Positions 29,240 to 40,186 of a DNA stretch of 64,000 bases are shown one piece after another. Source of the DNA: Staphylococcus sp. IVB6214 (GTDB lineage Bacteria > Bacillota > Bacilli > Staphylococcales > Staphylococcaceae); the NCBI RefSeq assembly GCF_025558585.1, contig NZ_CP094723.1:1364001-1428000 (forward strand). Direction: 5' to 3'. The notes below the pieces were generated by a model, which saw only the letters and a list, made by a program, of their open reading frames with translations, searched no databases and was not told the origin of the DNA. Every line of letters begins with the position of its first letter. Position 1 is the first letter of the stretch. The position numbers and the translations under genes were made by a program.

Positions 29240-29677
29240 TTATTTTTTCGCGATATGATCTCTACGATTTTGTCTGTTTTGCCACTTGTCAGCAATTTCC
29301 ATTGCAACATTTGACCATTGTACAACTTGAGAAATCTTATCTTCATTTTGAGAAATATTGTGTGTGATCGAATGTGTCACACGATCAACTGAACCATTTA
29401 ATGTTTGAACTGAATCCCCGATACCTTTAACAGCTGCAACAACAGAGTTTAAGCTGTCTGCTTTACCTTGGATATCCTCAGTTAAACGATTTGCTTTGTG
29501 TAATAAGTCTGTTGACTCACGTGTAATACCTTGGATTTGTCCTTCTACACCATCAAGTGTTTTTGCTACATGATCTAAGTTCTTTTTGACAGATACTAAT
29601 ACTGCAACAATGCCGATACATAAAACTAAAAATGCGATTGCTGCGATAATCCCTGCGATTGGTAAAATCCATTCCAT
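29240..29677 (-). CDS. DUF948 (YtxG-like) membrane protein
   Basis: A 145-residue protein with one N-terminal transmembrane segment (residues 4-27, ILPIAGIIAAIAFLVLCIG) and a predicted coiled coil (residues 30-115) rich in hydrophobic heptads, ending in a polar, basic tail. The pattern matches DUF948, which resembles the helical region of methyl-accepting proteins without their signalling tip. In B. subtilis the homologue is ytxG in a sigma-B operon with ytxH; here the YtxH gene lies just downstream on the same strand but after a terminator. AGGAGG precedes the ATG by nine bases. It follows murC. Function unknown. Confidence 0.82.
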   Translation of the reverse strand: MEWILPIAGIIAAIAFLVLCIGIVAVLVSVKKNLDHVAKTLDGVEGQIQGITRESTDLLHKANRLTEDIQGKADSLNSVVAAVKGIGDSVQTLNGSVDRVTHSITHNISQNEDKISQVVQWSNVAMEIADKWQNRQNRRDHIAKK

Positions 29678-29752
29678 TCGAAAACGCCTCCTAATGACAT
29701 TTAATTATGCTATTTATTTTATATAATTACCCGTCCTTGTCAAGGTCAAACA

Positions 29753-31066
29753 TTAAAAAACGGGGTCAATCCCAACTTCTTCCATATATGCTTTTAAAAC
29801 CTTTTGAATATCTCCTGCACCCATAAATAATAAGACTGCATTGTCGTGCTTCTTCAATACAGATACATCAGATTCAGCAATCAATTGTCCATTGTCAACA
29901 AGTGCTAACAAATCATTAATCGTTAACTCCCCTGAGTCTTCACGAATTGATCCGAAAATATCACATAAATATGTTTGATCAGCAAGATTCAAGACATCTG
30001 CAAATTCTTGTAAAAATGCTTTCGTTCTAGAGAAAGTATGCGGTTGAAATATCGCAACCACTTCTTTGTTAGGATACTTCTTTCTAGCTGTCTCAATCGT
30101 TGCACTTACTTCTCTCGGATGATGTGCGTAATCATCTACAAGAACTTGTTGATGAACAACTGTCTCATTGAAACGACGTTTAACACCACCAAATGTAATA
30201 AGCGCATCTTTAATATTATCAACATCTAACTGTTCTAAATATACGATTGTTAAGACAGCTAGCGTATTTAATATTGTATGATCACCATATTGCGGAGATA
30301 CGAAATGATCATAGAATTCTCCTTTTACATAAACGTCGAATTCTGTTCCTTTATCTGTTATTTTAACATTTTTTGCGTAAACATCCATTGATCCATCAAA
30401 ACCGTAATAATAAACAGGTATATCCACATTGATTGACTTCACATATGGGTCATCTCCCCAAGCAATTAATGCCTTCTTGACATTTTTCGCCATACCTTGA
30501 AAGGCATCAATAACATCATGAACATCTTTGAAATAATCTGGATGATCAAAGTCAATATTTGTAATAATTGCATAGTCTGGTGCATAACTTAAGAAATGTC
30601 GACGATATTCGCAAGCCTCAAACGCAAAATATTCACTTTGCGGCAAGCCCATTCCTGTACCATCACCGATTAAAAATGATGTTTTCTTATCTCCATTCAT
30701 AACATGTGATAATAATCCTGTCGTTGAAGTTTTACCGTGTGCACCTGTTACAGCAACAGATGTATACTGGTTAGCAACTTCACTTAGAAAGTCATGGTAC
30801 CGTATTACTTTAAGTCCGAGTTCATGTGCTCGAGCGATTTCTTCATGTGTATCAGCGAAAGCATTCCCCTGTACTACGGTTAACCCCTCTTTAATATTGT
30901 CTGCTGTGAAAGGTAAAATCGTAATCCCTTTGTTTTTTAATGCGATTTCCGTAAATACATACTGTTCGATATCAGAACCTTGTACTTCATGGCCTAAATC
31001 AAACAAAATTTGAGCCAATGAACTCATACCAGATCCTTTAATACCAACAAAATGATATTTCGTCAT
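29753..31066 (-). CDS. murC: UDP-N-acetylmuramate--L-alanine ligase
   Basis: Adds L-alanine to UDP-MurNAc, the first amino acid of the peptidoglycan stem, using ATP in the cytosol. The 437-residue length equals S. aureus Mur[15 protein letters not shown] binds UDP at the N-terminus, [14 protein letters not shown] (about residue 108) is the Mur-ligase ATP loop, [13 protein letters not shown] carries the metal-binding residues, and [10 protein letters not shown] and FQPHTFSRT are conserved C-terminal motifs. It starts 23 bases after the SftA-like gene and is probably in its transcript; murC lies next to ytpT/sftA in bacilli too. Confidence 0.97.
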   Translation of the reverse strand: MTKYHFVGIKGSGMSSLAQILFDLGHEVQGSDIEQYVFTEIALKNKGITILPFTADNIKEGLTVVQGNAFADTHEEIARAHELGLKVIRYHDFLSEVANQYTSVAVTGAHGKTSTTGLLSHVMNGDKKTSFLIGDGTGMGLPQSEYFAFEACEYRRHFLSYAPDYAIITNIDFDHPDYFKDVHDVIDAFQGMAKNVKKALIAWGDDPYVKSINVDIPVYYYGFDGSMDVYAKNVKITDKGTEFDVYVKGEFYDHFVSPQYGDHTILNTLAVLTIVYLEQLDVDNIKDALITFGGVKRRFNETVVHQQVLVDDYAHHPREVSATIETARKKYPNKEVVAIFQPHTFSRTKAFLQEFADVLNLADQTYLCDIFGSIREDSGELTINDLLALVDNGQLIAESDVSVLKKHDNAVLLFMGAGDIQKVLKAYMEEVGIDPVF

Positions 31067-31089
31067 GACACAATCGCTCCTTTCCTTTT

Positions 31090-34000
31090 TTATAGTTCAT
31101 TTAATTCTGTTTCTGTTAGATACACATCTCTCGGTTTTGAACCATTTGCACCAGAAATGTAACCTAATTGTTCTAATTGATCAATAATGCGTGCTGCTCG
31201 GTTATATCCAATTTGAAAATGTCGTTGAATTAATGATGTTGAGATATTTTGCTCACGTACCATAAATTCACAAACTTCATAGAAAAGCTCATCTTTTGCA
31301 GGTGCTTCCGTTTTTTTCAACAACTCTTGTTCTTGAAATAGGTATTCAGGACCACGCTGTGCCTTGATGGCATCTACAACGCGATCGATTTCCTCATCAG
31401 ATACAAACGTACCTTGAACTCGGATTGGCTTATTCATACCGCCACCGAGAAATAACATATCCCCGTAACCAAGTAATCGTTCAGCGCCACCGCTATCCAA
31501 TATTGTTCTTGAATCCACACTTGATGATACCATAAAAGCAATTCTTGTAGGAATATTTGCTTTTATGAGACCTGTTATAACATTCACAGATGGACGTTGC
31601 GTTGCGACTAACATATGGATACCACAAGCACGTGCTTTTTGAGCAAGACGTGCAATTGATTGCTCAACTTCTTGCGGTGCCATCATCATTAAGTCAGCTA
31701 ATTCGTCAATGACGATAACAATTTTAGGAATACGCTGATCATAACTTACTTTTTTATTAAACGCTGTAATGTTACGTACATGAGTTTGCGCAAAAAGCTT
31801 ATAGCGTCTTTCCATTTCATCAACAGCCCATTTTAAACTTTGTGTTGCAACTTTGACATCTGTTATAACTGGCGCTACGAGATGTGGCAAATCATTGTAC
31901 GGTGCTAATTCCACCATTTTAGGGTCGATTAATAAGAGTTTCAGTTCTTCAGGATGATTTCGATATAATAATGAAATCAAAATACTATTAATAGATACTG
32001 ATTTCCCTGAACCGGTAGCCCCTGCAATCAAGGCATGCGGTGTTTTGGCGATATCCATTAATAAAGGTTCGTTATTAATGCGGTTCCCCATCGCAACAGT
32101 AAGTTTTGATGATGCATTTTTAAAACTTTCTGATTCTATAATCGCACGCAAGTTAACTTTCATCGGATTTTGATTCGGTACTTCAATTCCGACAAGACTC
32201 GTACCGGGTATTGGTGCTTCGATACGGATATCTTTAGCAGCAAGCGCCATTTTAATATCATCTTGTAAAGCTGTAATACGCGATACTTTGACACCTTTTT
32301 CTACTGACAATTCAAAGCGTGTCACACTTGGCCCTTCGATAACATTTACTACTTCTGCTGGTACGTTAAAATAATAAAACGCATCGTTCAGCTCTTGTTT
32401 CTTCTCGGCAATCCATGTTTCGTCACGTTCATGAACTTCTGGTGCATCTAATAGATCAAGACTTGGCAAGTGAATCATCGGACCACGACGAATCTTTTTC
32501 TCTCCTTGCGCTGTATCTTGTTCTGTTTTCGTTTGAACTGAAGTCGTATCAACAATTTCTGGACTAGATACACGTTCAGAACTTTGTTGTGTCGTATCAT
32601 GTGTATGTGTTTGTGCAACTTGATTGCGGTTCACAGTGTTGACCGCTTCTTTTTGACGTTCCATATGCCTTTTCTTGTCTGATGGTGTCATCAAAACATT
32701 GAACGGTTTCGCATGCCGACGAATTGGTTTTGTAGGCGTTTCTTTTTCCACTGATGTTTTTTCTGATAAATCATCCGCTTCGTCTAATGATTGATCCGCC
32801 CCTTTATCTAATTCATCTGTCTCAGGCGTTGATTCATAGGTATCGTGTGCGTCTGCCGCATCTTCTGTCACCGCTACTTCGTCATCGACTTTTGACACAG
32901 TCGGTTTCAACACAGGTGCACTGACAGCTTGCTTCTTAGGTACAGATAAATGCTCTGATTCATTCTCTATCGCAGTATCACTTTCATCAACTTCTTCAGA
33001 ATGCGTATTAACCGGAGCCGATTCTTCCAATTCATCATGAGATTCACCATCTGACTCTAACACATCATCTAACTGATTCTCTTGTTGCACTTCTTTATTA
33101 TCATCCGATGTGTATTTAGATAAATCCACTTCTTCATAGTGATATTGTTCAGTAGCTTCATCCGAATGTTGCGTTTCAAGCGATGAATCCTTGATTTCTG
33201 TTACGTCAGACGTTTCTTCCAGTTCTAATTCATCGACATCATTTGCATCATAATCTGCACCCAACAATTGTTTCGCTTGTTGTGCATGCATTTCATCTAT
33301 CGCTCTTTGTATGTCAAAACCTTCTTCTTTTTGTTGCGCTGCTCTCTTCTGTTCCAATGAAGCTTTAAAGCGTTTTTTCTGTAAAGCTTTCTTCTCACGC
33401 TCTCGTCGAATCTCTTCTACAATTTGAGAAGCATAAATATTTTCAATATTGATTGTATTGTCTCGTTTGGAATAGTTTGGCGTCTCTTTTTTAACACGTT
33501 CCTTCTGATATGATGTGTGATGGGTTGATGCTTTTCGTCTGTCCACTCCCAACCGATCTTCACGCTTATCTCCCTGAGTCTGTAACGGTTGTTTTAGCCC
33601 GCTATTTTTAATCTCACGTGGTTGCTTTGTCCCAAATATCGCAGATGGAACTTCCGATGCTCTGAACTCAGGTCGATGATATGAAGGGCGAATCTCTTGA
33701 TTACGCACACTATCTCGTTCTCCAGTAGCACGATATGTCGTGTTTTGACGACGTTGATATCCTGACGACGATGGGGTGTATGATGACTGTTGCTGTTTAG
33801 GTGTTGACACTGTTTCATGATTAATACGTACATTGCTGCGATGTCTTCTTTGTGTTCTGTCTAACGAATAAGAAGGTCGTTGTGCAGTCACATTACTATC
33901 ATCCTTTTCAGCAGATGTCTGTTCCCAATTCGCTTCATCATTTCGTACCGCTTCATCATGCATATCGATTGGAAAGCGAAACTTTCCTTTCGGTCGTTGA

Positions 34001-34131
34001 TAGATATCATTCGTCTGACGAATCAAACCGTCAGATTCTTCTTTTTTTGTTGGGTGTTGTGAACGATTTTGGCGTGAACGACCCGTCGTTGACTTATCCT
34101 CTTCGCCAAATAATTTATCAAACCAGCTCAT
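31090..34131 (-). CDS. FtsK/SpoIIIE-family DNA translocase, SftA type
   Basis: Pumps DNA away from the closing septum late in division. The 1013-residue protein lacks N-terminal membrane segments, like B. subtilis SftA (MSWFDKLFG start), and unlike the membrane-anchored SpoIIIE that staphylococci also carry. Residues 1-230 are basic and Gln/Arg-rich, 280-480 are very acidic and low in complexity, and the motor domain runs from about 540. Walker A is [12 protein letters not shown] (about residue 704), Walker [12 protein letters not shown]; a C-terminal winged-helix gamma domain ([19 protein letters not shown]) reads the orienting DNA sequence. It is followed by murC and preceded by ytpR in a likely operon. 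Confidence 0.9.
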   Translation of the reverse strand: MSWFDKLFGEEDKSTTGRSRQNRSQHPTKKEESDGLIRQTNDIYQRPKGKFRFPIDMHDEAVRNDEANWEQTSAEKDDSNVTAQRPSYSLDRTQRRHRSNVRINHETVSTPKQQQSSYTPSSSGYQRRQNTTYRATGERDSVRNQEIRPSYHRPEFRASEVPSAIFGTKQPREIKNSGLKQPLQTQGDKREDRLGVDRRKASTHHTSYQKERVKKETPNYSKRDNTINIENIYASQIVEEIRREREKKALQKKRFKASLEQKRAAQQKEEGFDIQRAIDEMHAQQAKQLLGADYDANDVDELELEETSDVTEIKDSSLETQHSDEATEQYHYEEVDLSKYTSDDNKEVQQENQLDDVLESDGESHDELEESAPVNTHSEEVDESDTAIENESEHLSVPKKQAVSAPVLKPTVSKVDDEVAVTEDAADAHDTYESTPETDELDKGADQSLDEADDLSEKTSVEKETPTKPIRRHAKPFNVLMTPSDKKRHMERQKEAVNTVNRNQVAQTHTHDTTQQSSERVSSPEIVDTTSVQTKTEQDTAQGEKKIRRGPMIHLPSLDLLDAPEVHERDETWIAEKKQELNDAFYYFNVPAEVVNVIEGPSVTRFELSVEKGVKVSRITALQDDIKMALAAKDIRIEAPIPGTSLVGIEVPNQNPMKVNLRAIIESESFKNASSKLTVAMGNRINNEPLLMDIAKTPHALIAGATGSGKSVSINSILISLLYRNHPEELKLLLIDPKMVELAPYNDLPHLVAPVITDVKVATQSLKWAVDEMERRYKLFAQTHVRNITAFNKKVSYDQRIPKIVIVIDELADLMMMAPQEVEQSIARLAQKARACGIHMLVATQRPSVNVITGLIKANIPTRIAFMVSSSVDSRTILDSGGAERLLGYGDMLFLGGGMNKPIRVQGTFVSDEEIDRVVDAIKAQRGPEYLFQEQELLKKTEAPAKDELFYEVCEFMVREQNISTSLIQRHFQIGYNRAARIIDQLEQLGYISGANGSKPRDVYLTETELNEL

Positions 34132-34148
34132 TAGTTCACACCCTCTCC

Positions 34149-34748
34149 TTATTCTTCAAAAAATGCTTGTCCTACTTGATACGAATCTTCTAAAACCATA
34201 ATTCCTTTTTCTTGTGGTGCGTTTGGTAAATTGAGTTCTTTCATCGAACAAACCATACCACTTGATGGCACACCACGAAGTTCAGCGTCTTTTATAATCA
34301 TACCACTCGGCATAACTGCACCGACCTTTGCGACAACGACTTTTTGTCCTTGTTCAATGTTTGGTGCACCACATACAATTTGTAACACTTCAGTTCCAAC
34401 ATCAATTTTACAAACACTTAACTTATCTGCATTTGGATGTTTTTCTTTTTCTTGTACATAACCCACTACAAATTTTGGTGTTAAATCAACTTCTAATTCT
34501 GTATTAATTCCTGCATCTTTAATAACAGATTGAATTTTCGATAATAGATCATCTGTCAACTTGATATGTCCTGTTCCTTGGATATCAAGTGATTGTACAG
34601 AATTGAAAATATTAAAACCGACAACATGACCGTCCTTCTTAATTGTAACAATCTCATTTGTCTTTTCGTATTCAAATGGTCCTTCTACAACTTCTAATTG
34701 TACGAATGCTACATCGCCAACACCTGTTGGATTATAAAATAAATTCAT
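34149..34748 (-). CDS. YtpR-type tRNA-binding (EMAP/Trbp111) domain protein
   Basis: A 199-residue protein with an N-terminal DUF4479 domain (residues 1-85) and a C-terminal OB-fold tRNA-binding domain (residues 90-199) like that appended to phenylalanyl-tRNA synthetase beta chain. Conserved elements are [25 protein letters not shown] and [19 protein letters not shown], and [11 protein letters not shown]. No synthetase core is present. B. subtilis YtpR has the same layout and genomic position. It may bind tRNA or structured RNA; the role is not established. Stop is 17 bases from the SftA-like gene start. Confidence 0.88.
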   Translation of the reverse strand: MNLFYNPTGVGDVAFVQLEVVEGPFEYEKTNEIVTIKKDGHVVGFNIFNSVQSLDIQGTGHIKLTDDLLSKIQSVIKDAGINTELEVDLTPKFVVGYVQEKEKHPNADKLSVCKIDVGTEVLQIVCGAPNIEQGQKVVVAKVGAVMPSGMIIKDAELRGVPSSGMVCSMKELNLPNAPQEKGIMVLEDSYQVGQAFFEE

Positions 34749-34759
34749 ATTTTTCTCTC

Positions 34760-35620
34760 CTAATCATCTGTTTTTAAATCTTTTGTCGCACGTAAATGCT
34801 GGACTACGTTAGGCATATCCGCGGACTTCTGTTTATTGTTTTTACCGAGTATAAAGATTGGCTCAAACTTACCATTTTGATAGCTTAATGATAGGGATGT
34901 TATCGGTACAAGCCCATTTGTAAAGAATGACATTGTCATATGTGCCATAACATCATATCCTGTATGATTGCGGATATCTGCAATAATAAGGACATCTTGA
35001 TGCGGAACAGCGACTAACATCTCACCCTCACATTTTTCTTCAAATGATGCTAATAATTGCTTATTTAAAATACGACTGGCATCATAACCATCATTCGTAT
35101 TAAAGAAATAAAATAAGTTACCTTTTACCTCATCCGTTTTATAATTAATCTCAAGTTTCCGAACATTAAATGTTGCCATTTCACGCACTTGTTGTACTGT
35201 CAGATTCAGTTCTTTTAACACTTTGTCGTCTATGAGACGGTATGACTTACCGAGATCCAATGCATAATAAATGCGTGTTTCTGCAGTATGTTCATCTGTC
35301 ACAAATGGTTGACCTTCTGATGTTTTTTCATGAAAACTTGTCGAACGGATGACTGGTAAAATTTTAATCTCGTCTAGTGTCTTTGTTGACTCATCTTGCA
35401 TTTGCGCAATTGTCTCTTCAACATAATAAATGATTTCATCAACAATTTGATGTTCACCCTTATTATATTTGGCAACAATTGGAGACAATTTTACAGTGAC
35501 ACCTTTTTGATTATCAGTTCGATATATCCTTAGTGATTCCTTGTCACGATTGAATTGGTATGCAACTTCTAAATGATTCAACCGTGTTTTTAATAAATCT
35601 CTCATTTTAAAGACATTCAT
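34760..35620 (-). CDS. DUF1444 protein, YtpQ-like
   Basis: A 286-residue cytosolic protein of a family restricted largely to Firmicutes. No signal peptide, membrane helix or catalytic motif is evident; it is a mixed alpha/beta protein starting [16 protein letters not shown]. It lies 11 bases upstream of ytpR and is most likely co-transcribed with ytpR, the translocase and murC. The same order exists in B. subtilis (ytpQ-ytpR-sftA). Function unknown. An ATG six codons into the protein is an alternative start, but the ATG at 35620 has AGGAGTG in front. Confidence 0.8.
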   Translation of the reverse strand: MNVFKMRDLLKTRLNHLEVAYQFNRDKESLRIYRTDNQKGVTVKLSPIVAKYNKGEHQIVDEIIYYVEETIAQMQDESTKTLDEIKILPVIRSTSFHEKTSEGQPFVTDEHTAETRIYYALDLGKSYRLIDDKVLKELNLTVQQVREMATFNVRKLEINYKTDEVKGNLFYFFNTNDGYDASRILNKQLLASFEEKCEGEMLVAVPHQDVLIIADIRNHTGYDVMAHMTMSFFTNGLVPITSLSLSYQNGKFEPIFILGKNNKQKSADMPNVVQHLRATKDLKTDD

Positions 35621-35667
35621 TTTTTCACTCCTAATTTCATGCCTTATATTAGTTTACAATAAATATA

Positions 35668-35701
35668 CCCTTAGGACTAGAAAAAACGTACGTCCTAAGG
35701 G
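35668..35701. other. Hairpin in the ytpQ / thioredoxin intergenic region
   Basis: Perfect ten-base inverted repeat CCCTTAGGAC / GTCCTAAGGG with a 14-base loop. Neither side has a strong T run, so it is an uncertain terminator for the thioredoxin-like gene. The rest of the 281-base gap (35621-35901) shows nothing I can name. Confidence 0.5.
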
Positions 35702-35901
35702 TTGAAATCTTGTGCTATTTCGGTAACTTTACATCATGTCATAAATCATAATTGCAAATATCCTGTATTTGTCTTGAACTATATTAAGATTATTTAAACA
35801 AAACTCATTTTTGTAGGGAATTATCCTGAAAATCTAATGTTAAGTCCACTTGTATCAACTATTTAGAACGTAACTCTGGATGCTGGTTTTTAATTATGAC
35901 A

Positions 35902-36210
35902 TTAAAACTGGCTTAAAAATGTATCAATTTGCTCGATTGTTTTACGTTCTTTTCCAATATAGTCACCGACACGTTCACCATTTTTGTATACGAGAAAACT
36001 TGGGATACCCATAACGCCCTCTTCAACTGCTATATCAATAAACTGATCGCGATCCACTAATACAAAATCAAACTGTGTATATTTCGCTTCGATATCTGGT
36101 AATCCCGGTTCAATGACACGACAATCTGGACACCAATCTGCTGAGAATAAGAAGACTGTTTCTCCTTGTTTATATTCTGCATATTGTTCTGTTGTTTCAA
36201 GTTTTTTCAT
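35902..36210 (-). CDS. Thioredoxin-like protein (YtpP type)
   Basis: A 102-residue single thioredoxin fold with the active site ADWCPDCRVIEP near residue 27; the dipeptide between cysteines is Pro-Asp rather than the Gly-Pro of housekeeping thioredoxin. The cis-proline loop is VMGIPSFLVY. The true start is the ATG at 36210, since AGGAG lies ten bases before it and only three before the in-frame GTG at 36219. It is 21 bases downstream of the M42 peptidase gene and shares its transcript. Partner protein unknown. Confidence 0.9.
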   Translation of the reverse strand: MKKLETTEQYAEYKQGETVFLFSADWCPDCRVIEPGLPDIEAKYTQFDFVLVDRDQFIDIAVEEGVMGIPSFLVYKNGERVGDYIGKERKTIEQIDTFLSQF

Positions 36211-36230
36211 GTCATACACACTCCTTCATA

Positions 36231-37301
36231 TTATATTTCATATTGTAACTTCGTAATCACTTGTTCGTCCAATGTTTGAACTGATTCAATAAGCCATGTT
36301 CTTGCTGCTTCATAATCACGAATATCGAATACTGCATCACTACTATGAATATATCTTGCACAAACACCGATAACTGCTGTTGGTACACCGATACCTGATT
36401 GATGAATTGCACCACCATCTGTACCACCTGGTGAAATATAATGCTGATATTTGATATCATGCTGTTCAGCAACTCTCAGTAAAAATTGCTTGAATGCAGG
36501 TTTTAATAACATCGTACCATCTTTTATACGTAATAATGCACCATCACCCAGTACACCTGAAAGACCTTGACGTCCTTTCATATCATTGGCAGGTGAACAA
36601 TCGACAACAAATGCTATATCAGGCTCAATCAAGTTTGCAGCAACACGTGCACCTCTCAGTCCTACTTCTTCTTGCACATTTGCACCGACATAAAGGTCGA
36701 AATCTAAGTCGACATCTTTTAATTGCTCGAGTAGTTCTATCGCAATCACACAACCATATCGATTATCCCACGCTTTCGTTGCAAAGCGATACTCTGAAAG
36801 TTGAATGAAATCAGTATGTGGTACAACTGGATCTCCTATTGAAATCCCCCGCTCACGTACTTCTTCAGCAGAACTTGCACCAATATCTAATAATAGATCT
36901 TCAATTTTGGGTGCACCTTCTTGACCTGTTCGAAAGTGCTTCGGTATATTCGCAACAACGCCGATAATTTCTTCATCTCGTTGTGTTAAAACTTTTAAGC
37001 GTTGCCCTTGCCAAATATCGTTGGCAACTCCACCTAACGCTGTAAACTTAATAAATCCGTGGGAAGTGATCTCCGTAATCATAAAACCAATCTCATCCAT
37101 ATGTGCCGCGACCATCACACGCTGTGCATTTGGGTTTGCACTCTTTTTCACACCATAAAAACCACCCATTCGATCATCCACAAATCCATCTACATAAGGT
37201 GTCATTGCTTGTTTCATATAATCTCTTACACGATGCTCAAAGTTAGGTGCACCATGCATTTCAGTCAGTTTTTTTATATGTGTCATCGTACTTTCTGCCA
37301 T
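36231..37301 (-). CDS. M42-family metallo-aminopeptidase, YtoP type
   Basis: A 356-residue member of the M42 glutamyl aminopeptidase / endoglucanase-like family, which assembles as large tetrahedral complexes and trims N-terminal residues of peptides. Two-metal ligands and catalytic acids are visible: VAAHMDEIGFMI, AWDNRYGC, QEEVGLRGA with the catalytic glutamate pair, VDCSPANDMKG, and IHSSDAVFDIRD at the C-terminal end. ATG at 37301 follows GAGGAGGG; the upstream GTG is within that site. Transcribed with the thioredoxin-like gene. Confidence 0.9.
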   Translation of the reverse strand: MAESTMTHIKKLTEMHGAPNFEHRVRDYMKQAMTPYVDGFVDDRMGGFYGVKKSANPNAQRVMVAAHMDEIGFMITEITSHGFIKFTALGGVANDIWQGQRLKVLTQRDEEIIGVVANIPKHFRTGQEGAPKIEDLLLDIGASSAEEVRERGISIGDPVVPHTDFIQLSEYRFATKAWDNRYGCVIAIELLEQLKDVDLDFDLYVGANVQEEVGLRGARVAANLIEPDIAFVVDCSPANDMKGRQGLSGVLGDGALLRIKDGTMLLKPAFKQFLLRVAEQHDIKYQHYISPGGTDGGAIHQSGIGVPTAVIGVCARYIHSSDAVFDIRDYEAARTWLIESVQTLDEQVITKLQYEI

Positions 37302-37392
37302 AGACACGCCCTCCTCAATGTTTTCTGTAATGTTCTTACTTTAGTATAACATCTTAGCTGTGGTACACTATAATTATGTTTTCATGGGGGCG

Positions 37393-37719
37393 ATGCAATT
37401 GAGAAATACAAAGAAAAAGTGGCCGCTAATGATTCCAATCACTATTGGTATCATTATGACTGGTAGTTATTTTTATACTTTAAATAAAAACAAACAAAAC
37501 TATTATCCTGCAGACAAAGTCATCGATTCTGTTAAAGATTATTTTCAAAATGTCAGTGGTTCGTATATCGTCTATGAACCAACACTTTATCGCAAGTTCG
37601 GCATTGAATATGAAGTATACAAAGGGGGTATTAGTACAACACGTCAAGGCAAAGTCACGCATTATACATTTATTGCGGATGCTTATGATGGACAAGTCAT
37701 TGATATCATCGAAGTATAA
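37393..37719 (+). CDS. Small membrane-anchored protein, possible PepSY-like domain
   Basis: About 108 residues: a basic start (RNTKKKWP), one transmembrane helix (LMIPITIGIIMTGSYFYTL), then a soluble outer domain of about 80 residues with VIDSVKDYFQNVSGSYIVYEP and HYTFIADAYDGQVIDIIEV. The last segment resembles the strand pattern of PepSY/YpeB propeptide domains. S. aureus has a similar gene here. The start is uncertain: ATG at 37384 or 37393, or TTG at 37399, which has GGGGG at the best spacing. It is divergent from the M42 gene and convergent with the lactonase-like gene. Function unknown. Confidence 0.7.
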   Translation: MQLRNTKKKWPLMIPITIGIIMTGSYFYTLNKNKQNYYPADKVIDSVKDYFQNVSGSYIVYEPTLYRKFGIEYEVYKGGISTTRQGKVTHYTFIADAYDGQVIDIIEV

Positions 37720-37736
37720 CCCAAACATCAAACATT

Positions 37737-37775
37737 AAAAGGACGCAAAGTGACCCGACACTTTACGCCCTTTTA
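37737..37775. terminator. Bidirectional terminator
   Basis: Inverted repeat AAAAGGACGCAAAGTG / CACTTTACGCCCTTTT with one mismatch, A-rich on the left and T-rich on the right, between two convergent stop codons. Confidence 0.88.
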
Positions 37776-37787
37776 TTTTGTCTTATA

Positions 37788-38624
37788 TCATTCATTAAAT
37801 TTTGGCCGTTCGACTGTTTCTGTCATCGTCTTACCGTCTACATCGAATTTCGCAGCAAAATACTTCATGTCATGATAAAACAAAAACCAATAGTCATCCA
37901 ATATATATTTTTTCGTTAAACACTCCTTAGCACGAATAGATTGCATTGGAAAATCATCATAAGCTGATACCCATAATGGATTCACATGTGCCACAGTTGG
38001 AAATATATCCGACATATGTACAGCTTTTTCCCCGTCACTTTCAATCTCAATTACCGAATGACCATAACTATGTCCCCCAGTATGCAACATCGTAATACCT
38101 GGATACGGTGTACATGACTTCTCAAACAAAATTGTGCGCGCTTCATAATCTCCGCGGTTCGATGACCAATAAGTTGCTTGACTTCGAATATTTGGACTCA
38201 CAAACTCGTGCCATTCATCTTGTTGAATATAATGCCGTGCGTTCGGGAACGTTGATCGTCCTTCATCATCAACGAGTCCTGTCGCATGATCAAAATGCAT
38301 ATGTGTCATGAGTACCATATCAATATCATCCACAGTTAAGTCAAATTGCGCTAAACTTTTTTCGATAGCCGCTTCTTGACCTACACCATAATTGCGCATT
38401 TGTTTTTCAGTGAGACGTCCTTTACCAATGCCTGCATCAATGACAATTCGACAGTCTTCTGTTCTAATTAATATCGGATGTGCAGCCAAAGGAACTTGGT
38501 TATTATCATTAAACGGATATTTCTTTGACCAAAGTGGTTTCGGTACCACACCAAAAATGGCACCCCCATCCATTTGTACATCCCCACCATTGAGTACATC
38601 TATTTCAAATTTGCCTATTTTCAT
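37788..38624 (-). CDS. Metallo-beta-lactamase-fold hydrolase, YtnP (quorum-quenching lactonase) type
   Basis: A 278-residue MBL-fold protein with the full metal site: THMHFDHATGL (HxHxDH) near residue 108, a second histidine in LHTGGHSYGHS and a bridging acid in HMSDIFPTVAH. It belongs with the AHL-lactonase-like YtnP of B. subtilis, reported to break down streptomycete signals. The substrate in staphylococci is unknown. It ends at a terminator shared with the small membrane protein gene and is preceded by trmB on the same strand with a terminator between. Confidence 0.87.
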   Translation of the reverse strand: MKIGKFEIDVLNGGDVQMDGGAIFGVVPKPLWSKKYPFNDNNQVPLAAHPILIRTEDCRIVIDAGIGKGRLTEKQMRNYGVGQEAAIEKSLAQFDLTVDDIDMVLMTHMHFDHATGLVDDEGRSTFPNARHYIQQDEWHEFVSPNIRSQATYWSSNRGDYEARTILFEKSCTPYPGITMLHTGGHSYGHSVIEIESDGEKAVHMSDIFPTVAHVNPLWVSAYDDFPMQSIRAKECLTKKYILDDYWFLFYHDMKYFAAKFDVDGKTMTETVERPKFNE

Positions 38625-38688
38625 AAGACATTCCCCCTTATTATCTCTATTTTATCCATTTAACAGTGTTCGCTTCAAACAAAAAGAA

Positions 38689-38721
38689 AAGTATCTCTCA
38701 ACGATATAGTGAGCGATACTT
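38689..38721 (-). terminator. trmB terminator
   Basis: Inverted repeat AAGTATCTCTCA / TGAGCGATACTT with one mismatch, followed by TTCTTTTTG on the minus strand. Confidence 0.78.
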
Positions 38722-38731
38722 TAACAAAACA

Positions 38732-39382
38732 CTATGATTCAACAGACGTATGGAACTTCGCCTCCATACGATAGATACGAGAACCTTTCTGTGAAAATTT
38801 GTGTTCATATTCAGTTTCTATATTGTTTTCTGCATCTTCTTCATGCAGATTCAAATTGATTTTTGTAAAATACATACCATACTGCGACATACTTTCTAAG
38901 CTATAAGCAAACAGTCCTCTATTGTCTGTTTTGAAATGTATTTCACCGTCGGGATGTAGTATTTGTTGATAAATCGCCAAAAACGTATGATAAGTAAGCC
39001 TTCTTTTGGCGTGTCGTGTCTTTGGCCATGGATCGGAAAAGTTTAAATAAATGCGAGAAACTTCATCCTTCTCAAAGTAATCAGTTAAAACAACCGCATC
39101 GTTACATAAAAGCTTAATATTCGTTAGCCCTTGATCTCTCACCTTGTCTAACACACGAATCATTACATTTTTATCACGTTCAATCGCAATGAAGTTAATG
39201 TGTGGATTTTGTGCAGCAAGTGTCGTGATAAATTGACCCATTCCTGAACCAACTTCGATATGAATCGGGCGATCATTGGCAAACCACTTTGTTACAGACT
39301 TGGCATAGTCACAATCAATATCAACAATCTCTGGATGTTCACGTAAATAATCTTCTGCCCACGGCTTATGTCGCATTCTCAT
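38732..39382 (-). CDS. trmB: tRNA (guanine-N7)-methyltransferase
   Basis: Methylates G46 in the tRNA variable loop using SAM. The 216-residue protein shows the SAM loop [10 protein letters not shown] near residue 41, AIERDKNVM, and the TrmB signature [17 protein letters not shown] near residue 113. Length is normal. It follows the YtmP kinase-like gene by 12 bases on the same strand; the pair is conserved in bacilli. Confidence 0.95.
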   Translation of the reverse strand: MRMRHKPWAEDYLREHPEIVDIDCDYAKSVTKWFANDRPIHIEVGSGMGQFITTLAAQNPHINFIAIERDKNVMIRVLDKVRDQGLTNIKLLCNDAVVLTDYFEKDEVSRIYLNFSDPWPKTRHAKRRLTYHTFLAIYQQILHPDGEIHFKTDNRGLFAYSLESMSQYGMYFTKINLNLHEEDAENNIETEYEHKFSQKGSRIYRMEAKFHTSVES

Positions 39383-39394
39383 GATATATACTCC

Positions 39395-40186
39395 TTATAT
39401 GAATAAATTACTTTTCATGACATTATTTAAAAATTCAAGCCATGTATTCATTTCTTTAAAACGTTTATGTTCTTCACTCCACTGAATCATACCAATCGAT
39501 TGAATCACCGTATACCACTTCATGCGTTTGTTCAGATCTAACGTTTCTTTAACACCATACGTCTCTAACCATTCTGCCCATCGGCTTTCTGGAACATAGT
39601 TGTAAAGCAACATACCAATGTCAATTGCCCAATCAGCAATCATTGCACCTTCCCAATCGACAAGATATAGCTCATCTTTGTCTGATAGTAACCAGTTATT
39701 ATGATTCACATCACCGTGTACAACTGCATAAAACCTTGGATCTAAGTTTGGAATATGATCTTCCAAATAAATCAATGCTTTACGGACAACATGGTGTGTT
39801 AATACATCTCTTGATAAAGACGCATTGATCTTATTCAACATGATTTCAGGTGTGATCGGTGCCATCTCCATACGTTTTAACATTGTCAGTAATGGTTGGG
39901 ATCGATGAATTTTCTTTAACAAATGTGCCACTCGAGCTTGACCCATTTCATTCGCATTGAGTTCTCTGCCATTTTTCCAGTGTTGTGCTGTAACGACTTC
40001 ACCGGTTTCAATTCTTTTTGTCCAGACTAGCTTCGGGACGATACCTTCTGCTGATAAGGCAGCGATAAATGGGTTGGAATTCCTTTTCAAAAATAACTTC
40101 TGCCCATCCTGCTCAGCCATGTATGCTTCACCTGAAACACCACCTGCCGAATCCAATGTCCAACCTAACTGATAAAACTGCTCCAC
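39395..40186 (-). CDS. Phosphotransferase (aminoglycoside/choline kinase fold), YtmP type
   Basis: A 263-residue protein kinase-like fold enzyme of the APH/choline kinase superfamily. The catalytic loop is VVHGDVNHNNWLLS near residue 152 and the metal-binding motif is YLVDWEGAMIADW near residue 173; the N-terminal lobe has GVSGEAYMAEQDGQKLFLKRN. B. subtilis YtmP precedes trmB in the same way. It could phosphorylate a sugar or cofactor by-product; nothing indicates drug resistance. Confidence 0.85.
   Translation of the reverse strand: MEQFYQLGWTLDSAGGVSGEAYMAEQDGQKLFLKRNSNPFIAALSAEGIVPKLVWTKRIETGEVVTAQHWKNGRELNANEMGQARVAHLLKKIHRSQPLLTMLKRMEMAPITPEIMLNKINASLSRDVLTHHVVRKALIYLEDHIPNLDPRFYAVVHGDVNHNNWLLSDKDELYLVDWEGAMIADWAIDIGMLLYNYVPESRWAEWLETYGVKETLDLNKRMKWYTVIQSIGMIQWSEEHKRFKEMNTWLEFLNNVMKSNLFI

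Noticed and set aside
36494..36808. A histidine-rich 104-codon frame on the plus strand
   Set aside because: Complement of the M42 peptidase gene, whose metal ligands lie across this stretch.
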